A DNA stretch of 64,000 bases from assembly GCF_001428805.1 (NCBI RefSeq), contig NZ_LMIS01000001.1, positions 2,612,452-2,676,451 on the forward strand, written 5' to 3'. The translations under genes and the position numbers were made by a program. Each line of letters opens with the position of its first letter. Position 1 is the stretch's first letter. The notes below the pieces were generated by a model. That model worked only from the letters and a program-made list of their open reading frames with translations. It had not been told where the DNA came from and did no database searches. Shown here piece by piece: positions 17,256 through 25,208 of the stretch. The stretch is from Aeromicrobium sp. Root236. GTDB lineage: Bacteria; Actinomycetota; Actinomycetes; Propionibacteriales; Nocardioidaceae.

Positions 17256-17726
17256 ATGACGAGCATGATCTCGTCCGACGCCATCACGTGGAACGCGCCC
17301 AACGATCCGCATCCGGCCCGCTCCGGCTCGCAACGCTCCTACTCCGCCGTCGCCAAGGGCGACCTCGACGAGTGGCTGACGGTGTACGCCGAGGACGCGG
17401 TCATCGAGGACCCCGTAGGGCCGTCGATGTTCGACCCCGACGGCAAGGGACACCGGGGCCACGACGGCATCAGCGCGTTCTGGAACGCCGCCATCGCCCC
17501 GATCGACCGGTTCGCGTTCGAGATCAACGACTCGTTCGCCAACCCCGGGAGCAACACCTGCGCCAACATCGGCCGCATCAAGACGACGTTCCCAGACGGC
17601 AGCTACAGCACGACCGACCTGATCATGGTCTACGTCGTGAACGATGACGGGCGCGTGGCGTCGATGAAGGCGTACTGGGAGCCGGAACGCGCGATGGCGT
17701 CGTTCACGAAGGGGGAGTCCGCATGA
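17256..17726 (+). CDS. NTF2/SnoaL-like fold protein
   Basis: A 156-residue cystatin-like alpha+beta cone protein: HPARSGSQRSYSAVAKGDLDEWLTVYAEDAVIEDPVGPS is the usual N-terminal helix pair followed by the first strand, with an acidic pocket residue in EDAVIEDP. The family includes ketosteroid isomerase and limonene-epoxide hydrolase, so a steroid isomerase or hydratase role is possible but the catalytic residues cannot be assigned by eye. The start abuts operator 17240 with no ribosome site. Its stop overlaps the next SDR (ATGA). Confidence 0.78.
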   Translation: MTSMISSDAITWNAPNDPHPARSGSQRSYSAVAKGDLDEWLTVYAEDAVIEDPVGPSMFDPDGKGHRGHDGISAFWNAAIAPIDRFAFEINDSFANPGSNTCANIGRIKTTFPDGSYSTTDLIMVYVVNDDGRVASMKAYWEPERAMASFTKGESA

Positions 17727-18571
17727 CCGTGTTCGGAGAGAACATCCTCGAGGGCAAAGTCGCGTACGTCGCCGGTGGCACGCGCGGCTTCAACCTCGCG
17801 ATCGCCAAGCGTTACGCCGAGCAGGGTGCCAAGGTCGTGGTGATGAGCCGCGACGTCGAGCGCTGCGCGTCGGCGGCCAAGGAGATCCGCGAGGCCGGCG
17901 GCGAGGCCCTGGGCCTGCCCGCTGACGCCCGCGACTACGACCGCATCGCCGAGACGATGCAGGAGACCGCCGACACGTTCGGCGGCATCGACATCGTGGT
18001 CGCCGGGCAGGCCGGCAACTTCTACGCACCGGCGCTGGGCATGTCGTCCAAGGCGTTCCAGTCCGTCGTCGACATCGACCTCATGGGCACGTTCAACCTC
18101 TACCGCGCGAGCTTCGAGCACCTCCGCGCTCCGGGTGCGTCGCTGATCGCCATCACGGCGCCCGAGGCGGTCAAGCCGCTCGCGTTCCAGAGCCACGTGT
18201 GCGCGTCCAAGGCGGCGGTCAACATGCTGACCAAGTGCCTCGCGATCGAGTGGGGACCCGCGGGCGTACGCGTCAACGGCATCAGCCCCGGCCCGATCGA
18301 GGACACCTGGGGCATGGACAACGTCATCGCGACGATGCCGGGGATCAAGGAGACCATCACGGCCTCGACGCCGCTGCGCCGCTGGGGCACGCACGCCGAC
18401 ATCGCGGATGCCGCACTGTTCCTGGCCTCGGACGCCTCGTCGTACGTCACCGGCACGATCCTCGACGTCGACGGCGGCATCACGATCAACACCGTCGGCG
18501 CCTCGGAGCGCGACGCGATCAACTTCAAGGACGATCCACGGGTCAAGGGCCCGGGCAAGGGAGCACGCTAG
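17723..18571 (+). CDS. 2,4-dienoyl-CoA reductase-like SDR
   Basis: A 282-residue SDR with GGTRGFN cofactor loop and DVDGG C-terminal signature. The active-site helix reads AFQSHVCASKAAVNMLTK, followed by CLAIEWGPAGVRVNGISPGPI. The YxxxK Tyr is absent and the stretch closely resembles peroxisomal 2,4-dienoyl-CoA reductase (DECR2), which reduces dienoyl-CoA thioesters. Reduction of an unsaturated sterol side-chain or ring-derived CoA ester is therefore a better guess than alcohol oxidation. A GGGGGAG ribosome site precedes the ATG; it sits in the operon from operator 17240. Confidence 0.85.
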   Translation: MTVFGENILEGKVAYVAGGTRGFNLAIAKRYAEQGAKVVVMSRDVERCASAAKEIREAGGEALGLPADARDYDRIAETMQETADTFGGIDIVVAGQAGNFYAPALGMSSKAFQSVVDIDLMGTFNLYRASFEHLRAPGASLIAITAPEAVKPLAFQSHVCASKAAVNMLTKCLAIEWGPAGVRVNGISPGPIEDTWGMDNVIATMPGIKETITASTPLRRWGTHADIADAALFLASDASSYVTGTILDVDGGITINTVGASERDAINFKDDPRVKGPGKGAR

Positions 18572-20140
18572 ATGACACTCGATCCGGACATCCACCGCGG
18601 ACCGCACTCGGGGCAGATGCTCCTCGACTCCCTCAAGCGCCACCGCGAGGCCTCGGTCCTCCAGCTCGGCGATCGCAACATCACCGGCCAGGAGATGGCC
18701 GACGAGATGAGCCGGTACGTCCGGGCGCTCGAGGATTTGGGCGCCGGCACCGGCGCAGCGGTGGGACTGCTCGCTGCCAACCGGCCCGAGGTGCTGTTCC
18801 TCATCGGCGCGGGCCAGACCCAGGGCTACCGGCGTACGGCGTTGCACCCGCTCGGCTCGCTCGACGACCACGCGTACGTGCTCGACGACGCCGGTGCGAC
18901 GGCGCTGATCGTCGACAACATCCCGACGTTCCTCGAGCGGGCCGAGGCTCTGCAGGAGAAGGTGCCGTCGCTCACGACCGTCATCACGATAGACGACCTG
19001 GCCGCCAAGGCCGCGACGTACGACGTGCAGCCGCTCGTCGCGAAGGACCTGCCGCCGGATCACGTCGTCGGCATCACGTACACCGGCGGCACGACCGGCA
19101 AGCCCAAGGGCGTCATCGGCACGGCCTCGAGCATCGCCGCGATGACGCAGGTCCAGCTCGCCGAGTGGGAGTGGCCCGAGGCGCCGACGTTCCTCATCTG
19201 CACGCCGCTGTCGCACGCCGGCGCGGCGTTCTTCGCGCCGACGGTCGCCAAGGGGGGCCGGCTCGTGGTGCTGCCGGGATTCGACCCGGCGACGGTGCTG
19301 CGCACGATCGAGGAGGAACGGATCACCGCGACAATGCTCGTGCCGAGCATGCTGTACGCCCTGATGGACCACCCGGACTCGCACACGCGTGACCTGTCGA
19401 GCCTCGAGACCGTCTACTACGGTGCGGCGGCGATCAACCCGACGCGGCTGGCCGAGGCGATCGACCGGTTCGGCAAGATCTTCGCCCAGTACTTCGGGCA
19501 GTCCGAGTGCCCCATGGTCATCTCCTACCTCGCCAAGGCCGACCACACGCCTGAGCGGCTCGCGAGCTGCGGGCGTCCCAGCGCATTCCTGCGCACAGCC
19601 CTTCTCGGGGAGGACGGTCAGCCGGTGGAGCCGGGCCAGCCCGGTGAGATCTGCGTGGCCGGTCCCGTGCTGGCCGGCGGCTACTGGAACAAGCCCGAGG
19701 AGACCGCCGAGGCGTTCCACGACGGCTGGCTGCACACGGGTGACGTGGCCCGCGAGGACGAGGACGGCTTCTGGTACATCGTCGACCGCATCAAGGACAT
19801 GATCGTCAGCGGTGGCTTCAACGTCTTCCCCCGTGAGGTCGAGGACGTCGTGGCCGAGCACCCGGCCGTCGCCCAGGTCGGCGTCATCGGCACCCCGCAC
19901 GAGAAGTTCGGCGAGGCTGTCACCGCGATCGTCGTGCTGCGCGAGGATGCGAAGCGCGATGGCCGGTCCGTCGCCGACCTCAAGGCCGAGATCCAGGCGC
20001 TGGTCAAGGAGCGCAAGGGTGCCGTGCAGGCGCCCAAGGAGGTCATCGTCGCGGACTCGCTGCCGCTGACCCCGCTCGGCAAGCCTGACAAGAAGGCCCT
20101 CCGTGCCAAGTTCTGGACGGGCGACCGAGCCGTCGGCTGA
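18572..20140 (+). CDS. Acyl-CoA synthetase (AMP-forming), FadD family
   Basis: A 522-residue ANL-family adenylating enzyme. The P-loop YTGGTTGKPKGVIG lies near residue 170, YGAAAINP and YFGQSECPM form the adenine/A5 region, GWLHTGDVA and VDRIKDMIVSGGFNVFP are the hinge motifs, and the catalytic Lys is in TPLGKPDKKALR. It starts directly after the SDR stop. The operon and KstR control point to a sterol-derived acid (side chain or ring-degradation propanoate, FadD3-like) but the substrate cannot be read from sequence. Confidence 0.87.
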   Translation: MTLDPDIHRGPHSGQMLLDSLKRHREASVLQLGDRNITGQEMADEMSRYVRALEDLGAGTGAAVGLLAANRPEVLFLIGAGQTQGYRRTALHPLGSLDDHAYVLDDAGATALIVDNIPTFLERAEALQEKVPSLTTVITIDDLAAKAATYDVQPLVAKDLPPDHVVGITYTGGTTGKPKGVIGTASSIAAMTQVQLAEWEWPEAPTFLICTPLSHAGAAFFAPTVAKGGRLVVLPGFDPATVLRTIEEERITATMLVPSMLYALMDHPDSHTRDLSSLETVYYGAAAINPTRLAEAIDRFGKIFAQYFGQSECPMVISYLAKADHTPERLASCGRPSAFLRTALLGEDGQPVEPGQPGEICVAGPVLAGGYWNKPEETAEAFHDGWLHTGDVAREDEDGFWYIVDRIKDMIVSGGFNVFPREVEDVVAEHPAVAQVGVIGTPHEKFGEAVTAIVVLREDAKRDGRSVADLKAEIQALVKERKGAVQAPKEVIVADSLPLTPLGKPDKKALRAKFWTGDRAVG

Positions 20141-20144
20141 CCCG

Positions 20145-20211
20145 ACCGAGATGTGGATCGCGCTGCACCACGATCACGCGGTGGGTGGTGCACTGGCATC
20201 CAAATCTCGGT
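20145..20211. terminator. Long imperfect hairpin between convergent genes
   Basis: Two arms pair as 8 bp (ACCGAGAT/ATCTCGGT), a 1x1 mismatch, 5 bp (TGGAT/ATCCA), a 5x5 internal loop, then 8 bp (TGCACCAC/GTGGTGCA). It lies between the stops of the ligase and the convergent P450 and could stop transcription from both sides, though there is no T-tract. Confidence 0.6.
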
Positions 20212-20221
20212 GCGTGGGCGG

Positions 20222-21580
20222 CTAGCGGGCGGTCACCTGGGCCCGGATCGGGCCTCCGGCGGTCATCGTGAACGGGAGGCTGACGGGGAAGTCGTCGTCG
20301 AGCGCCTCGATCCGCGCGGCACGCATGATCGTGGCGACCCCGAGGGTGGCCTCCAGCATCGCGAAGTGATCACCGACGCACGACCGCGGACCCGCGCCGA
20401 ACGGCAGGAACTGCCAGCGGCTGCGTCCGGCGCTGCGCTCCGGGCTGAACCGGTCGGGGTCGAAGCGCTCAGGGTCGTCCCACAGTGCCGGATCGCGATG
20501 CAGCGCGTACGCCCCGACGACGACGTTGGTGCCCGCCGGGATCCGGAAGCCACCGACGACGACCTCGCGCATGGCGAGCCGGCCGAACGCCGGAGCGGGC
20601 GGGCACAGCCGCAGGGCCTCGTGCAGCACCTGCACTGTCAACGGCAGGTGGGAGACGTCGTCGATCGTCAACGGACGGTTGCCCAGTGAGCTGATCTCCG
20701 TCGCCACCCGGTCCTGGAGCGCCTGGTCGCGGCCAAGTGCCCACAGCGTGTAGCTCAGCGTCGTGGCGGTGGTGTCGTGCCCCGCGATGATGAACACGAT
20801 GAGCTCGTCGCGGATCTGGGCCCTGGACAACGGCTTGCCGGTGACCGGGTCGACCGCCTCCTGGAGCAGCCGGATCAACCCGCTGTCCTCGGACTCGGCA
20901 GCGTGATCGATCGCGTCGTCAACCACACCGTGCACGGCCTTCAGGGCCTGGCGGAACCGCCACCGCGCCGGTGTCGGGAGCCACAGCGGTGCGCGGACCG
21001 GCCGCAGGGAGCGGCTGGTGTTCCAGCGCAGCATCCGGTTGACCGGAGGGCCGAGCTCCTCGGCCCGTTCACCGAGGTCGAGGCCGAGCACGGACCGACC
21101 GAGCACCTGCAACGTCATGTGCCTCATCTCGACGTCCAGGTCGACGGCGCCGGCGCTCGTCAACGCCGTCGCTGTCGCCTGGGCAGCCACCGCCATGTGC
21201 CCGGCGTACGTGCTGACCTGCTTCTTGGTGAAGACGGGCTGGATGGTGCGCCGCCTCGGCTTCCATCGTTCGTGGGGCAGGTTGAACAAGTTGTCGCCGA
21301 ACGTCCGGTTCTGGACGTGGACGATCATCTCCTTGTCGAACGCCCCGTCAGACGCGGCGAGGACGTCGTGCGCACCCTCCGGTGAGGTCACCACGGCGAA
21401 CGCCGGGACCAGCCGGCGCGGCCCGAGCCGCACCATCGTCACCGGGCCGCCGGCATCCCTGAACCGTCCCGGTCCGGTGTGGAACTGCTGGACGGTTCTC
21501 AACCGCTCCCGGAACCCCATCGGCACGTCGGGCGCGAGGGGCGCGGTCGACACATCAGTCGTCGCTTCGGGAGTGGTCAT
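20222..21580 (-). CDS. Cytochrome P450 of the CYP4-like/long-chain type
   Basis: A 452-residue P450. I-helix IVFIIAGHDTTATTLSYTLWALG, ExxR in VQVLHEALRLCPPAP, PERF region DPERFDPDRF and haem loop FLPFGAGPRSCVGDHFAMLEA are all intact. These motifs resemble bacterial class proteins related to eukaryotic CYP4/CYP102-type enzymes rather than CYP125 or CYP142. No KstR site precedes it (21581-21640), so its regulation may differ from the cluster. A lipid or terpenoid hydroxylase is likely; the substrate is unknown. Confidence 0.87.
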   Translation of the reverse strand: MTTPEATTDVSTAPLAPDVPMGFRERLRTVQQFHTGPGRFRDAGGPVTMVRLGPRRLVPAFAVVTSPEGAHDVLAASDGAFDKEMIVHVQNRTFGDNLFNLPHERWKPRRRTIQPVFTKKQVSTYAGHMAVAAQATATALTSAGAVDLDVEMRHMTLQVLGRSVLGLDLGERAEELGPPVNRMLRWNTSRSLRPVRAPLWLPTPARWRFRQALKAVHGVVDDAIDHAAESEDSGLIRLLQEAVDPVTGKPLSRAQIRDELIVFIIAGHDTTATTLSYTLWALGRDQALQDRVATEISSLGNRPLTIDDVSHLPLTVQVLHEALRLCPPAPAFGRLAMREVVVGGFRIPAGTNVVVGAYALHRDPALWDDPERFDPDRFSPERSAGRSRWQFLPFGAGPRSCVGDHFAMLEATLGVATIMRAARIEALDDDFPVSLPFTMTAGGPIRAQVTAR

Positions 21581-21647
21581 GCCGATCTCCTACGAGATGG
21601 GTGAGCCCCCGATGACCTCAATGTGTCACGAGAAACCTGTGCCGTCT

Positions 21648-22442
21648 CTACTTTCCCTGGAACTGCGGGGCGCGGCGCTCGGCGAAGGCGCGCGGACCCT
21701 CCTTGGCGTCCTCGGACGCGAACACCGCGGCACCGACCTCGGCGTCGGCCTTCCAGCAGTCGTCCTCGTGCTTGCCCTCGGAGTCGCGGATCGTCTTCAG
21801 CACGGCCTGCACGGCGAGCGGCCCGTTCGCGGCGATCATGTCGGCGATCTCGTGAGCCTTGGCGAGCGCCTCGCCGTCCGGGACGACGTGCCCGATCAGC
21901 CCGATCTCCTTGGCCTCCGGCGCCTTGATGTGCCGGCCGGTCAGCAGCAGGTCGGCCGCCACGGTGTACGGGAGCTGGCGCGGCAGGCGTACGGCCGAAC
22001 CGCCGAGGGGATAGAGACCCCACTTGGGCTCGGAGACGCCGAACCGGGCGGACTCGCCCGCGACACGGATGTCGGTGGCCTGGAGGATCTCGGTGCCGCC
22101 CGCGATCGCGGGACCCTCGACGGCGGCGATGAGCGGCTTGGTCAGCCGGAAGCCCTTGAGCAGCGGCTTGATGATCGTGGGGTCGAACTCGCCGGACTCG
22201 AACTTGTCCGAGGGCGACGAGGACGACATCGACTTGAGGTCGGCACCTGCGCAGAAGTAGCCGCCCGCACCGGTCAGGATCACGACCTTGACGTCGGGGT
22301 CGGAGTTGGTCCGGTCCCACGCCTCGCCCATGATCTGGAGCATCTCGCCGGACAGCGCGTTGCGGGCCTCCGGCCGGTTCATGGTGACGACGAGGGTGTT
22401 GCCCTCGAGCTCGACGAGGCAGTGGGCAGCGTTGGTGGACAT
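21648..22442 (-). CDS. echA19: Steroid enoyl-CoA hydratase EchA19
   Basis: A 264-residue crotonase. Oxyanion-hole segment [12 protein letters not shown], conserved [17 protein letters not shown] and [21 protein letters not shown] fit hydratases, with Glu residues in GGTE and SEPK positions. EchA19 hydrates the C22-C24 enoyl-CoA of the sterol side chain. It is divergent from fadD19 over one operator, the arrangement I recall in M. tuberculosis Rv3515c-Rv3516. Start ATG 22442 (MSTNAAHC) was chosen over an upstream one at 22460 that would touch the operator. Confidence 0.88.
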   Translation of the reverse strand: MSTNAAHCLVELEGNTLVVTMNRPEARNALSGEMLQIMGEAWDRTNSDPDVKVVILTGAGGYFCAGADLKSMSSSSPSDKFESGEFDPTIIKPLLKGFRLTKPLIAAVEGPAIAGGTEILQATDIRVAGESARFGVSEPKWGLYPLGGSAVRLPRQLPYTVAADLLLTGRHIKAPEAKEIGLIGHVVPDGEALAKAHEIADMIAANGPLAVQAVLKTIRDSEGKHEDDCWKADAEVGAAVFASEDAKEGPRAFAERRAPQFQGK

Positions 22443-22464
22443 GTGGGAGAGCGTAGTCAAAAAC

Positions 22465-22478
22465 GAGAACGTGTTCTA
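22465..22478. promoter_or_regulatory. KstR-type operator 7 (divergent promoter)
   Basis: GAGAACGTGTTCTA matches the consensus except for the first base. It lies 11 bases from the fadD19 ATG and 22 from the echA19 start and can serve both. Confidence 0.87.
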
Positions 22479-22489
22479 GTCTTGGGCTC

Positions 22490-24121
22490 ATGCCACTGAA
22501 CATTGCCGACTTGTTCGAGCACGCCGTCGACGCCGTACCGGACCGACCGATCCTCCAGGTCGGGAGCCGCAAGCTGACCTACGCCGAGCTGGAGGCGCAG
22601 TCCAACCAGCTCGCGCACTTCCTGTCATCGCAGGGAATCGGCAAGGGCGACCACGTCGGGATCTATGCCAAGAACAGCATCGAGCACGTCGTGGCCCTCC
22701 TGGCGATCTTCAAGATCCGGGCGGTCGCGATCAACGTCAACTACCGCTACGTCGAGAACGAGCTCAGCTACCTCATCGAGAACTCCGACATGGTCGCGCT
22801 GCTGCACGAGCGCCCGTACGCCGGCATGGTCGCCCGCACGGTGCTGAAGCACCCGGCCGTCAAGACGATCGTGGCGATGCCCGACCCGACGGACCCGGGC
22901 AACCAGGACGACCTCACGCCGTTCGGCGGGATCACGTGGGAGGACGCGCTGGCCGGGCAGAGCGCCGACCGCGACTTCGAGGCACGCAGCGGCGACGACC
23001 TCTACATCGTCTACACCGGTGGCACGACCGGCTTCCCCAAGGGCGTCATGTGGCGTCACGAGGACTTCTGGCGCGTGCTCGGTGGCGGCATCGACTTCAT
23101 GACCGGCGAGCGGATCGAGGAGTTCACGCAGTCCGAGAACGCCAAGACCACCGACCCGATGGTGACGTTCCCGCTCAGCCCGCTGATGCACGGCGGCGCG
23201 CAGGCCGCGATGCTGATGCACCTGTTCGCGGGGCACCTCACGATCCTCGAGCCCACGTTCAACGCCGAGGAGACGTGGCGGATCATCGACCGCGAGAAGG
23301 TCCAGCTGATCTTCATGACCGGCGACGCCATGGCGCGACCGCTCATCGAGGCGTACGGGAACGGCGGCTACGACGGCAGCTCGCTCGTCGCGATCGCCAG
23401 CAGCGCCGCGATCTTCAGCCGGCCGGTCAAGGAGGTCTGGATGAAGGCGTTCCCCAACGCGTTCTTCACCGACTCGATCGGATCGTCCGAGACCGGCTTC
23501 TCCGGCACGGGCCTGCAGGACAGCGACAACATCCAGGGCCAGGGCCCCGTCGTCGCCCTCGGCGCCGAGACCGTCGTGCTCAACGACCACAACCAGCCGA
23601 TCGACCCGAGCAACATCGGCGCGATCGGCCGGCTCGCCCGCTCCGGCAGCGTGCCGCTCGGCTACTACCGCGACGAGGAGAAGTCCGCGCGTACGTTCCT
23701 CGAGGTCGACGGCGTCCGCTACTCGGTGCCGGGTGACTACGCCCGCATCGAGAAGGACAACAAGGTGACGCTGCTGGGCCGCGGCTCCAACTGCATCAAC
23801 ACCGGCGGCGAGAAGGTCTACCCCGAAGAGGTCGAGATGGCGCTCAAGAGCCACCCCGACGTCTACGACGCCCTCGTCGTCGGGCTGCCCGACGAGAAGT
23901 GGGGCCACCACGTCTCGGCGGTCATCCAGTCGCGCTCCGACGAGCCGCCCACGCTGGAGGACCTGCAGACGCATCTCCGCACGTTGCTGTCGGGCTACAA
24001 GCTGCCCCGCTCCGTCGCGTACGTCGACGAGATCCCGCGCACCGCCACGGGCAAGGCCAACTACCCGGCCGCCAAGGACATCGCCGAAGCCGCACAGGGA
24101 GTCGTGGCCGATGCGCACTGA
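22490..24121 (+). CDS. fadD19: Steroid side-chain CoA ligase FadD19
   Basis: A 543-residue AMP-forming ligase starting MPLNIADLFEHAVDAVPDR. Motifs: YTGGTTGFPKGVMW near residue 175, SIGSSETGFSGTG, VPGDYARIEKDNKVTLLGRG, and the catalytic Lys in PRTATGKANYP. The length and the distinctive TGFPKGVMWRHEDFW segment fit FadD19, which activates C26/C24 sterol carboxylates, including those of C24-branched sterols. No clear ribosome site lies between operator and ATG, so a short or leaderless mRNA is possible. Its end overlaps the next gene by 11 bases. Confidence 0.9.
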   Translation: MPLNIADLFEHAVDAVPDRPILQVGSRKLTYAELEAQSNQLAHFLSSQGIGKGDHVGIYAKNSIEHVVALLAIFKIRAVAINVNYRYVENELSYLIENSDMVALLHERPYAGMVARTVLKHPAVKTIVAMPDPTDPGNQDDLTPFGGITWEDALAGQSADRDFEARSGDDLYIVYTGGTTGFPKGVMWRHEDFWRVLGGGIDFMTGERIEEFTQSENAKTTDPMVTFPLSPLMHGGAQAAMLMHLFAGHLTILEPTFNAEETWRIIDREKVQLIFMTGDAMARPLIEAYGNGGYDGSSLVAIASSAAIFSRPVKEVWMKAFPNAFFTDSIGSSETGFSGTGLQDSDNIQGQGPVVALGAETVVLNDHNQPIDPSNIGAIGRLARSGSVPLGYYRDEEKSARTFLEVDGVRYSVPGDYARIEKDNKVTLLGRGSNCINTGGEKVYPEEVEMALKSHPDVYDALVVGLPDEKWGHHVSAVIQSRSDEPPTLEDLQTHLRTLLSGYKLPRSVAYVDEIPRTATGKANYPAAKDIAEAAQGVVADAH

Positions 24122-25208
24122 GCTCTGCGAACGGTTCGGGATCCAGTACCCGATCTTCGCCTTCACCCCGTCCGAGCACGTCGCCGCGGCGGTCTCGCGC
24201 GCCGGCGGCCTGGGCGTCCTCGGCGCCGTACGTTTCAACGAGGCCGACGAGCTCGACCGCACGCTTGACTGGCTCGACGACAACACGGACGGCAAGCCGT
24301 ACGGCGTCGACGTCGTGATGCCGATGAAGGTGCCGACCGAGGGCAAGGCCATCGACCTCAAGGCGATGATCCCCGACGAGCACATCAGCTTCGTCGAGCG
24401 CACCCTGCAGCAGCTCGGCGTGCCTCCGCTGCCCGAGGGTGAGGGCCGTGACGGCGTCCTGGGCTGGCTGCACTCCGTCGCCCGGTCCCACGTCGACGTG
24501 GCGCTCAACCACCGACCGGTGCTGATCGCCAACGCGCTCGGCTCGCCGCCCAAGGACGTCATCGACCAGGCCCACGCTGCCGGCGTGCAGGTCGCGGCGC
24601 TGGCCGGAGCGGCGAAGCACGCGCTGTCGCACGTCGCCAACGGCGTCGACATCATCATCGCCCAGGGCTACGAGGCCGGCGGGCACACCGGCGAGATCGC
24701 CAGCATGGTGCTCACACCCGAGATCGTCGACGCGGTCGGACCCGACGTCGCGGTGCTGGGTGCCGGTGGCATCGGTCGCGGTCGCCAGGTCGCGGCGTCG
24801 CTCGCCCTCGGCGCGCAAGGCGTCTGGACGGGCTCGGTGTGGCTGACGACCGAGGAGTACCAGAACCTCAACACCAACGCCGGCATGACCGAGGCGTTCC
24901 TGCGGGCGTCGAGCGCCGACACCGTGCGTACGCGCATCTACACCGGCAAGCCCGCCCGCCTGCTCAAGACCAAGTGGACGGAGGCGTGGGACGAGGCGGA
25001 GGCCCCGTCGCCGCTGCCGATGCCGCTGCAGAACCTGCTCGTGGCCGACGCACACAGCCGGATGAACTCCGCCGGCAACCCCGACGTCATCTCGATGCCG
25101 GTGGGCCAGATCGTCGGCTCGATGAACGAGGTGCGCCCCGTCGCCGAGGTCATGGCCGACCTGGTCAACGAGTACGAGGAGACGGTCAAGCGGCTCTCGA
25201 GCCTCTAG
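24111..25208 (+). CDS. Nitronate monooxygenase family flavoprotein (IpdC-like candidate)
   Basis: A 365-residue FMN-dependent TIM-barrel protein: N-terminal CERFGIQYPIFAFTP, GGLGVLGA, central DIIIAQGYEAGGHTGEIAS and VLGAGGIGRGRQVAASLALGAQGVWTG phosphate-binding loops. The family includes nitronate monooxygenases and IpdC of steroid CD-ring degradation; position after fadD19 suggests a steroid CoA substrate but does not prove it is IpdC. It overlaps fadD19 by 11 bases and its TAG stop shares CTAG with the convergent fadD17. Confidence 0.83.
   Translation: MRTELCERFGIQYPIFAFTPSEHVAAAVSRAGGLGVLGAVRFNEADELDRTLDWLDDNTDGKPYGVDVVMPMKVPTEGKAIDLKAMIPDEHISFVERTLQQLGVPPLPEGEGRDGVLGWLHSVARSHVDVALNHRPVLIANALGSPPKDVIDQAHAAGVQVAALAGAAKHALSHVANGVDIIIAQGYEAGGHTGEIASMVLTPEIVDAVGPDVAVLGAGGIGRGRQVAASLALGAQGVWTGSVWLTTEEYQNLNTNAGMTEAFLRASSADTVRTRIYTGKPARLLKTKWTEAWDEAEAPSPLPMPLQNLLVADAHSRMNSAGNPDVISMPVGQIVGSMNEVRPVAEVMADLVNEYEETVKRLSSL

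Noticed and set aside
17630-19900. A 756-codon minus-strand frame
   Set aside because: It is antisense to the DECR-like SDR and the acyl-CoA ligase, both with complete motifs; its sequence is His/Arg/Val-rich and has no family features.
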